NCBI GenBank assembly: GCA_000733355.1
Contig: JNVV01000004.1
Coordinates: forward strand, 1,105,046 to 1,169,045
Direction of reading: 5' to 3'
Origin: Falciphora oryzae
Taxonomy: Eukaryota > Ascomycota > Sordariomycetes > Magnaporthales > Magnaporthaceae
DNA: 64,000 nucleotides
Positions 57,261 through 64,000 of the stretch are shown here, piece by piece (the stretch's first letter is position 1; the number at the start of each line of letters is the position of its first letter). A model generated the notes under the pieces. It did not search any database, was not told the origin of the DNA, and saw nothing but the letters and a program-made list of their open reading frames with translations. Both the position numbers and the translations under genes were made by a program.

Positions 57261-58159
57261 CGTCTTCGTCGTCCTCATCAGATACTGACGCCCAGATCGC
57301 GCGCGACGAGGCCCCGACGTCTACCGCCGCTGCCAGCGGGCCGTCGCAGGCGTCGTCGCGGACGCTGGGCCGCCCGCCGCCGTCGAAGCAGCAGCAACAG
57401 ACGACTCCATCGGCGGCGGCGGCGGCGGCGAAGAAGAAGAAGCGCAAGTACGACGAGTTCTCGGACGAGGACTTTGAGGGCTCGGACATGGAGCGCAGCC
57501 TGGCCGAGCTGACCGACTCGGTCGTGGCCAGCCGCAGCGGCAGCCGGCAGCGCCAGGGCATGATCGCTGCCGCCCCCACCACCCCGTCGAAGTCGAACCC
57601 CCGGCAGAAGCAGCATAACGCAGCGACGGCCGCCTCCGGCACCGGCCTGCCGCCCACGCCCGTGAGCCGCAACACGCTTCTGATCGCGCGCGAGGGGCGC
57701 GAGCGCGCCGGCGGGGGCAGCAGCAGCAGCCACCACAAGCGGGTGCGGCTCAGCACGCCGACGGGCGGCATCAGCTCGCCCACGTCGTCGCCGACGCCAC
57801 GCACCAGCAGCGGGCCCGGGGCCCAGGCGGTCGACGCCGACGACGACGACGACGACAACGACGCGGACGAGGACCGGGAGGACTACGACGTGACGCGCGA
57901 GGTCCTCGCCCTGCTGGGCCGGCACGCGCAGGACCCGGCGCGCCTCCGGTCCGCCGTCCGCGAGAGCCTCAACGCGTGGGCGCTGCGGGCCAAGGGGGCC
58001 CGGAGTGGCCGGGACCTCGTGCGCGAGGGCATCGCATCGCGCGACGCGCGCATCGCAGAGCTGCGGGACAAGGTCGCCGCCCTCGAGAACGAGCGAGCCG
58101 TCGACCGCCGCCGCATCACCGAGTACAGGGAGGCCGCCAAGAAGATCCTCGAGGACTAA
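56639..58159 (+). CDS. GRF zinc-finger protein with coiled-coil C-terminus
   Basis: Two exons (56639-56765, 56898-58159) give 462 aa. The intron splits the codon of the first zinc-ligand Cys; splicing yields RWYCDCTPRI, then KNKGRKFWTCAHDR and CGFFLWDED, a complete GRF-type finger (CxC ... C ... C). GRF fingers bind single-stranded nucleic acid and occur in DNA-repair proteins such as APE2, NEIL3 and TOP3A; here it stands alone at the N-terminus. The middle is low complexity: poly-Asp from a GAT repeat (57224-57258), Ser runs and basic KKKKRKYDEF, a likely nuclear signal. The last ~70 residues form a charged helix (RDARIAELRDKVAALENERA), probably a coiled coil. Function is inferred from the finger only. 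Confidence 0.85.
57224..57258 (+). repeat. GAT/GAC repeat encoding poly-Asp
   Basis: Eleven or so consecutive Asp codons, mostly perfect GAT, followed by TCN codons for a Ser run. It lies in the disordered middle of the GRF protein. Confidence 0.85.
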
Positions 58160-58573
58160 TCCTTTGCGGTCCCCCCCTCGCTGTGCCCCCGTTTTTTTTT
58201 TTTTTATTCCGGTTTGTTTAGGGTCTACCTGGTTTTCGTCCATGGGAGACGGGCGGGCGGCGTTTTATTTCGAAGAGATGGCTGGTTGGAAAAGGGGGAC
58301 ATGGAATTGGGAAAATCGTATTTGCGAGCAAAAACAGCGCGCTTATGGTTTCGTTGGTTGGCTTTCGGGGGCCAAATGTTAATGATGCCCCTTAGGGGGG
58401 TGGTAACTGTGTGGGTTTGTCGGATGCCTTGTCTCCCTCGTTTCCTCTTCCCAGTGATCCCTGGTCCCCTTAACTGGAGCTGCCTACCACCGAGTAGCCT
58501 GCCTGGTAGCCGTGCCTATGTTACGTCTCATTAACAAGAGTGGCATTGTCTCAGCATCATCCGCTCAACCTCT

Positions 58574-58604
<31 letters not shown>

Positions 58605-58779
58605 GCTGGCAATGAAATGCAAAAGGAGCATCGAAGAAAACACGCCAGTCGTCTTAGTCGCCTCAAGTCATCCCCACAGATCATTTTCGGCCAAGACAAG
58701 CCTTGAGCAGCGAAGCAAGATGGTAGTCAGAAGCACCCATCTCCCCACAAGTGACCAGTTGCTGGCCAGCCCAGATTGT
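58160..58779. other. Convergent 3' flanks GRF / oxysterol-binding protein
   Basis: A T run at 58192-58205 lies 33 nt after the GRF stop. An A run at 58579-58604 is T26 on the oxysterol-binding-protein strand, 176 nt after its stop. No gene seen. Confidence 0.55.
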
Positions 58780-61038
58780 TCACTCATTGGCGTCATGGAA
58801 TTCGTCCTGGGGCTCGTCCGTGTCTGACCGCTTCACCTTGGGCAGGTCCTTTTTGAGGTCCTTTCCAAAGTCGACCAGCGGACCGTCGCTCTTGGGTGGG
58901 TGGCCAGTCGAGTACAGCATCTGTTTGATTTCGTTGCTGCCGCTGGTGTCTGTTGAAGCGCCTACGCCCGTATGGGTAGCCGCCTTCGTTTCCGGCTCGG
59001 GCGGCTGTTTGCTCTCGGTAGTCGGTTCGTCACCAAAGTCTATCAGGTTCTCCGAGGCCGGAGGCGGGGCCTGCGCCTTCTGCTCCATGAGAGCATCTCT
59101 TGACGGGATTGCGTTTATCTCGCTCGGCTTTTGACCCTTGACGACCGGGTATATGGCCAAGACTTGCTTGATCTGTTCTTCTGGCGTCTCAGCGTCACTG
59201 TATGGTGTGTTAGTAGGTCTTCTTGCCAGGAAACTGACTGGCTGAGGGTCTCACATCTGTGCATTGATGATCCACTCCAGATCCTCCTCGCCTTCGTCCG
59301 GTGCTCCCTGGCCTCCCTTGACCCGCCGGAACAGCCGAGGATGCCACTCAACGCCTTCTTGCGCCCTCTTGGCGGCCTCCTCTCGTTGCATGTCCTCGAT
59401 CTTGGTCTTCTCGACGGTGGCTACCTCGTGATTGGAGTCCCTGACAGCTTGCGCCGTATTCTGCCATAGCTTTTGCGACTCGCGCTCTTCCTGCTCCTCT
59501 ATTGCCCTGACCAGAGGCGGTGACGGCCTAGACTTGAGGGCGTTGAAGAACATCTCACGGTGGCCGGTCTTGAAGGTTACCGTGTCAGTTTTTGGTGTCG
59601 TCGAGTTTGAAAGACAGGGCTCGTTATGCTGTACCTTCATATCCTTGATGAACATCTCATCGCTCCAGAGTCCAGAGAGTTCGAAGAGAATCTCTCCCGT
59701 GTTCTCGTCCTTGATTGTGCCGCCAATGGCGTTGTAGCAGCCGCTAACCCACCCCTTCGTCTTGAACTCGATATCGGCAGCCAGACCAAGCTCTGGGCAG
59801 CGCACAAAGCTGTGGTCGCCTAGCTCATACTTCATCTTGCCAAACAGAATTCCGCGCGCGTACATGTTTGGCTGGGTGAGGTAGCTAAGGCAAGGGTCAG
59901 TCGTGTAAGCAACCCTGACGAGAGCTTTCATGGTGTCGGGAGCGGATAAAAACTTACTATCGCTCTCCTCTTGAAGTGTCTTTCCCGCGATTCAGAAACG
60001 TCAAGATGGCCGTGCCCTCCATGAGACTCGCAGCTGAGTTGCCCAGGAACTTGCTCCGCGGCTTTAGAGTACCGTCGACCCGTATGTGGTGGTGTGGAAC
60101 CATGTAGAAGTAGCTAGACTTGGGCGGGTGGTGTGATGTCTGCTCCGAAATGTAGTAGGCATGTGTGCTATCTGGGAGGTCCCAATAGCAGGTGAATATC
60201 TCTCCGAGAATCGGGTTGAGCGGCTTCTTGACGCCCCTGGGAAAAGTCAGCGGGGCACGGGCTGGCTTAATGACAAAACGTAGGGGCCCATGGGGAACTC
60301 ACGGAGGGCGGATGTGCCAACCGCTCAGGTAGAACTTAACAACCGAGACGAATCTCTCCAACGGGTCGTCGATTTCGGGGATAGGTAGAAGCATCTCCGG
60401 GTGAGACATGAAGCTGCAAACTACCAGTCAGTTCACAGTCCACCACATGTCGCATTCCTATCTTTTCCACCCCTGGGACGCGGATCTCGGCGAAAGCTGG
60501 TATTCATAAAATCAAGCGGGCTGGACACTCACTTTGTGATGCGCTCCAGCATACTTCGGGGCTCGAGGATGAAGGTCGGCAGGACTACTCGGCTGAGATC
60601 GGCGCCTGGGCGGAGCTGAGAGATGATGTGGGTGAGAACTGGGGGCAGTTCACGATCGTCAGCATCGATGCCCTCCCACACGGCGACGGCAAGGAAGGAA
60701 AAAAAGGGCAGCTTGAGTTCGTCGCGCACCATTTCCCTGATCAGGCTCGACGACCTCGGTGTCGTCCTGCATGGCCTCAAGCTTTGCTTCGTCGGCGGAG
60801 GATCGGTTGGACTTGTTGCCTGTGGGCAGTTGGAAGCCCAAACGGGAATATTAGCTATGGAAGCGAGGGGGTTGGGCGAACGGCGCGCTCTCGTAGTAAC
60901 GAGGAGGTCGTCGCCGCAAGCTGTGGCGCGTGGGGAGGCGGCGCCAAACAAGCGCGACAAACGGGACTTACTGGCATTCGAGGTTGTGCGGCGCCGAGCA
61001 TGGCCGTGGCCGTGCACGATGCCCTGAAGTCCCATCAT
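58780..61038 (-). CDS. Oxysterol-binding protein-related (ORP/Osh) lipid transfer protein
   Basis: Seven exons (60972-61038, 60730-60819, 60533-60638, 60303-60413, 59958-60236, 59255-59884, 58780-59197) give 566 aa with unbroken phase. ORPs carry sterols and phosphoinositides between membranes. The protein has only the lipid-binding ORD, without PH or ankyrin domains. Conserved pieces: ISQLRPGADLSRVVLPTFIL, EPRSMLERITNFMSHPE (spliced), KKPLNPILGEIF, the signature EQTSHHPP (156-163; usual Val replaced by Thr), and TQPNMYARGILFGKMKYELG. The C-terminal ~200 residues are charged helices with a LIDFGD motif, which appears again as LVDFGK. Two ATGs are adjacent at the start (61038, 61035); the first exon encodes a short His/Arg-rich leader. 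Introns 1 and 2 are less constrained than the others. Confidence 0.9.
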
Positions 61039-63690
61039 CGTCGTTGAAGTCCCGAGTGCTTGGCGATGAGGGGCTCGCGAGATCTCGCGGCCGACGAGCG
61101 GAGGGCGGCCGGCTGACTGCGCACGTAGGCTGGTGGGAAGCGGATGGGCGGGGGAGGCACTGGGCGGATCGCATAAAAGGCCAAGCGGGCTGGGTTATCG
61201 AAACGCTTGGAAGTTGGAAAACCACTTGGGCAGCTCTAGCCCCTTTGAAGCTCCACGGATGATGCGCCACAAGTCGAAAGCCCGAGAGGGATGGAGAGCA
61301 GGTTTGGTTGGGCACAATCCAGTTGTTTGTGGACCACGGAACGGAGGAGAACAGATGTGAGGCTGTGCTTTTATCTCTCGTTGCTTTTCCAGACTGGGCC
61401 TGCCTGCGGGATGCGATTCTCGCTTTTTTTTTTTTCTCCTCGGCGGATGCAGTGACGGGTGGGATGGAATAAGAGGAGGGAGCTGTGCCCCACGGACAAT
61501 GACGTTTGGCGGGCACCCAGCAGAACGAAATGTGGGGTCGACGTGCCCAGGCTATCGCTGCGGTTCGGATGGCCAATGGAAAACAGCGGTTGGGTGTTCA
61601 GCCGGGACGGCGGGATGCAAGTGCTCGACACATAGACGGTCTGGTATGGTTTGCATGTACGATTTATGTCGACAACAAGAACAAGAGCCTGCGCGAAGTG
61701 ACTGGCCTTCTCTGTTTGGGCCTGCCGCTCATACCTAGCAACCGGTCACCTGCACCGGTCACCAGGGCTGTCTGCCTAGCCTAGAAAATGGGGCGGACAG
61801 GATTTGTTCGAGCAGTTGTGAGCTCGTCAGTTTGACAGACGCAGACGCAGGCGGAGGCAGCCTTCCGGGACAGGGCCTTCCCTTCCGTGCACAGCGTGCC
61901 GCTAGCTCTCCCAAGTTTCCAGGAGCTGCCCGCCCGCAAGGCAAGATGGTCTAGGCCAAACACAATTGGGAGGGACTAGCCGTGTGTGCGTGGCCACAAT
62001 ACAGTGAGTCCGCCTCACTGGTCCTGACACCTGTCCGTGCTGTTGGCCGACGTCGTCGGACTGTCCCGCGAGCAGTCATTTGGGCTGCCCTCTCTTCTAG
62101 AGCAAGGTAACGCAAGGGATTGGGGGCATTGTCCGAGCGGGTATTCAGCACCTTGTCTGTACTGGGGCTCATTCTGCCTAGCTGTTGGTTCCATGAACTG
62201 CCAATGAAACTCGATCAATAATAATCTGTACCAATGATGAGGTTGTGATGTTGGCCACGCTGCGCGAAAAGACTGAGGATTTGTTCCAGAAACCTCAACC
62301 GGGCAAATCCGTCGCGACGCAAACCATAAACACCGGGCCCGTTGTCTTGGGGTAGGAGAAACGGCAGTGGCGGGAGGGCTGCGGCTGGCCGGCGTTGGCG
62401 ATGCATGCTTGTTTCGTCAATCCCGCCTCAATGGATTGCCATTGCAGAATCGGGCAATCCGTTGACTCGGTCGTCAGGTTCCAGCTCCATGATCGGGCAG
62501 GCCCAGGTGGGCCCTCGGTCTCGCCTTCCCAGGGCGGAGGGCTCTCCAGCTGCAAGGAACTCGGGCTAGCACAGGTCAGGTGCTGTTTGTCGAGCATTAT
62601 CCCGTGGGTGCCATCCCATTTTCGTGGAGGGCCGGGTTTGTGGTGAGAATCCTGACTGTGCTTTTGCGAGACAGACTAGACTGTGAGGTGAGGGCTATTC
62701 TTAGGACACCTCTAGCTGCTGTGTCGGGCAGCCAAGCCAGTGTCCCATTTGATGTCATTCTGGCCGCTGATGCATGCCCGTCATCCTTGCCCCCGGACGG
62801 GCAAATTGGGGAGAGAGTGACCTGAGCCGTTGTTCCATTTCCATTGCCTTGCATTCCTGCCAGCCACAGGCAACGCGCCGCTCTTGGCCATTGATCTCTC
62901 CAACTGGCCGACAGCGGCAGTGGATATTGGATCGACGGCCCGCTTCGTTGTTCGTGTTTACGCGGTCCAGTTTGCTCGGGCTGTGGCACCTCTCAGTTGC
63001 TGCCGACGTGGCTCAAGTGTCAGAGCAAAAGGGCTTGTGCCACTGGAGACGGCAAGCACCCTCCCTGGCCCCTACGACCCGCCGCCCACCAAACGGGCAA
63101 GAGGGGCAACCGGTCGCATGCCACCGCGTAAGTGGCCGCCGAGCCAGCGCCCTTGCCCATGCTTGACCCTCCACTCTTTGACCCTGCATCTCGACTCACC
63201 TCCAGACTGGACATCAATCCAGAATCCACAGAAACAGCCCATCATCCCCTTCCAGCTTTCCTTGGTTTTTTTTTTTCCCTTTCTTCTCCAAACCCAAGGC
63301 TGCCAGGGGGTCGCATCTGCCCAATTCCGCCGACCCAACAGCCCGCCCAGCGCAGCACCAGCCCAGCGCACTCCAGCCGCGAACAGCACCAACAGTAACA
63401 CGGCGTCCCATTTTCGTCTTGGCCAACCCGTCCTCGAGGCTCTTGGTGGTGCACGGAGTTCCGTCCGTTGTTATCCGAGGTCATTGTTGGGCCTCGATGC
63501 CTGAATAGCTGCCTGTCCCTCTACGCCACCAATCCCTGCCGACAGACCATCTCCAGGCCGGAGACACAGACAGCGGGACACTCACATCGACACCACCGAC
63601 CGCCCTGCTTAGCGCACAACACAACACCAGACCATCCGTGCTGGACCCATCCTGCCACCTCCATGAGCCGGGCCCGAGTCGTGCCCAAGG
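61039..63690. other. Long divergent intergenic region
   Basis: 2.65 kb without a supported gene. The last ~500 nt are C/A-rich, typical of a long fungal 5' UTR/promoter. A short upstream frame overlaps the next start codon. Confidence 0.45.
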
Positions 63691-63701
63691 ATGGACAATG
63701 A
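63663..63701 (+). other. Upstream ORF overlapping a start codon
   Basis: ATG at 63663 opens a 12-codon frame (MSRARVVPKDGQ) that ends at TGA 63699-63701, eleven bases past the A of the main ATG at 63691 and in another frame. If both lie in the mRNA it would lower initiation at the main start. Confidence 0.4.
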
Positions 63702-64000
63702 CGCCCACGCCGCCTCCAAGCGAGGCCGTTTGATGGGGAAGCTGTTTGGCAGCCGCGACCGCAAAGTCTCCAACCCCGACCAGCCCGCCGACGACCGAGA
63801 CCTGAACGACTTCCTCCACGGCTCCACCGACAAGCTCACCGTCCCCCACCCGCCTCCCCCGTCGAACCTCACTCTCCTCACCAAGCTCGACACCTCCAAC
63901 GCCTCCCGCTACCCGAATGCCCACGATGTCAGGAGCCCGTCCCAGCAGAGCCTGCCCTTCCGAGGAGCCCCTAGCCCGCAGTTTCGCAGGAGAAAGGGTC
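63691..64000 (+). CDS. N-terminal part of an unidentified protein (runs off the window)
   Basis: Open from ATG 63691 to the right edge (103 codons and one base). The start encodes a basic segment (KRGRLMGKLFGSRDRK), then a polar, Pro/Ser-rich region (DLNDFLHGSTDKL, LTLLTKLDTSNASRY). I do not recognise the family from this part. A low-complexity basic N-terminus of this kind is common in large fungal signalling or scaffold proteins, which is only a guess. Coding status is supported by the long C/A-rich leader, codon usage similar to neighbours and absence of stops. The in-frame start could lie further upstream only after an intron. Confidence 0.6.
   Translation, partial: MDNDAHAASKRGRLMGKLFGSRDRKVSNPDQPADDRDLNDFLHGSTDKLTVPHPPPPSNLTLLTKLDTSNASRYPNAHDVRSPSQQSLPFRGAPSPQFRRRKG

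Overview
The window looks like nuclear DNA of a GC-rich filamentous ascomycete (Pezizomycotina, probably Sordariomycetes; I cannot name the species). Genes have no operons. Many are split by 55-130 nt introns with GT..AG ends and CTRAY-type branch sites. The proteins are typical fungal ones (DUF2406, FYVE-RING, tricalbin, C2H2+Zn2Cys6 regulator, GRF zinc finger, DHA2 exporter), and intergenic spaces are long (0.4-4 kb). Two assembly gaps are present (N at 13382-13733 and 41366-41757).

Layout, left to right: DUF2406 protein (3932-5608 +); V-ATPase assembly factor VMA21 (6808-7389 -); Fun30/SMARCAD1-type chromatin remodeler (8702-12091 +); F-box protein interrupted by gap 1 (12585-14648 -); full-length ABCB multidrug transporter (16431-20572 +); Pib1-like FYVE-RING E3 ligase (21695-23820 -); short-chain dehydrogenase (25361-26407 +); C2H2 plus Zn2Cys6 transcription factor (27975-31897 +); tricalbin (32628-37430 -); U2AF small subunit (40070-40851 +); gap 2; PD-(D/E)XK nuclease-like protein (42282-43343 -); kinase-like protein with a poly-Glu tract (45296-47098 +); DHA2 exporter (47470-49394 -); HAD phosphatase (49836-50684 -); SDR-fold protein with altered active site (51651-52780 +); ELMO/Lmo1 (53604-55943 +); GRF zinc-finger protein (56639-58159 +); oxysterol-binding protein (58780-61038 -); and the 5' part of an unidentified gene (63691-64000 +). 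Exon structures were worked out from splice signals, reading phase and family conservation; every model keeps its phase from start to stop.

Much of the window is conserved housekeeping: membrane contact and lipid handling (tricalbin, oxysterol-binding protein, PI3P-binding Pib1, VMA21), splicing (U2AF), chromatin (Fun30) and signalling (ELMO). The stretch from about 41 to 53 kb looks accessory: assembly gap, nuclease-like and kinase-like genes, microsatellite, exporter, HAD, divergent SDR. No polyketide, peptide or terpene synthase is present, so it is not a recognisable secondary-metabolite cluster.

The strongest unexpected signal is a 281-bp non-autonomous inverted-repeat element (30105-30385) inside an intron of the transcription factor gene. 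It has 63-bp arms and a perfect 8-bp target-site duplication; removing element plus one duplication copy leaves a normal 70-nt intron. Other points: an SDR lacking its catalytic Lys, a basic/acidic insert in NBD1 of the ABC transporter, and T-tracts on the coding strand shortly after many stop codons, one preceded by a hairpin.
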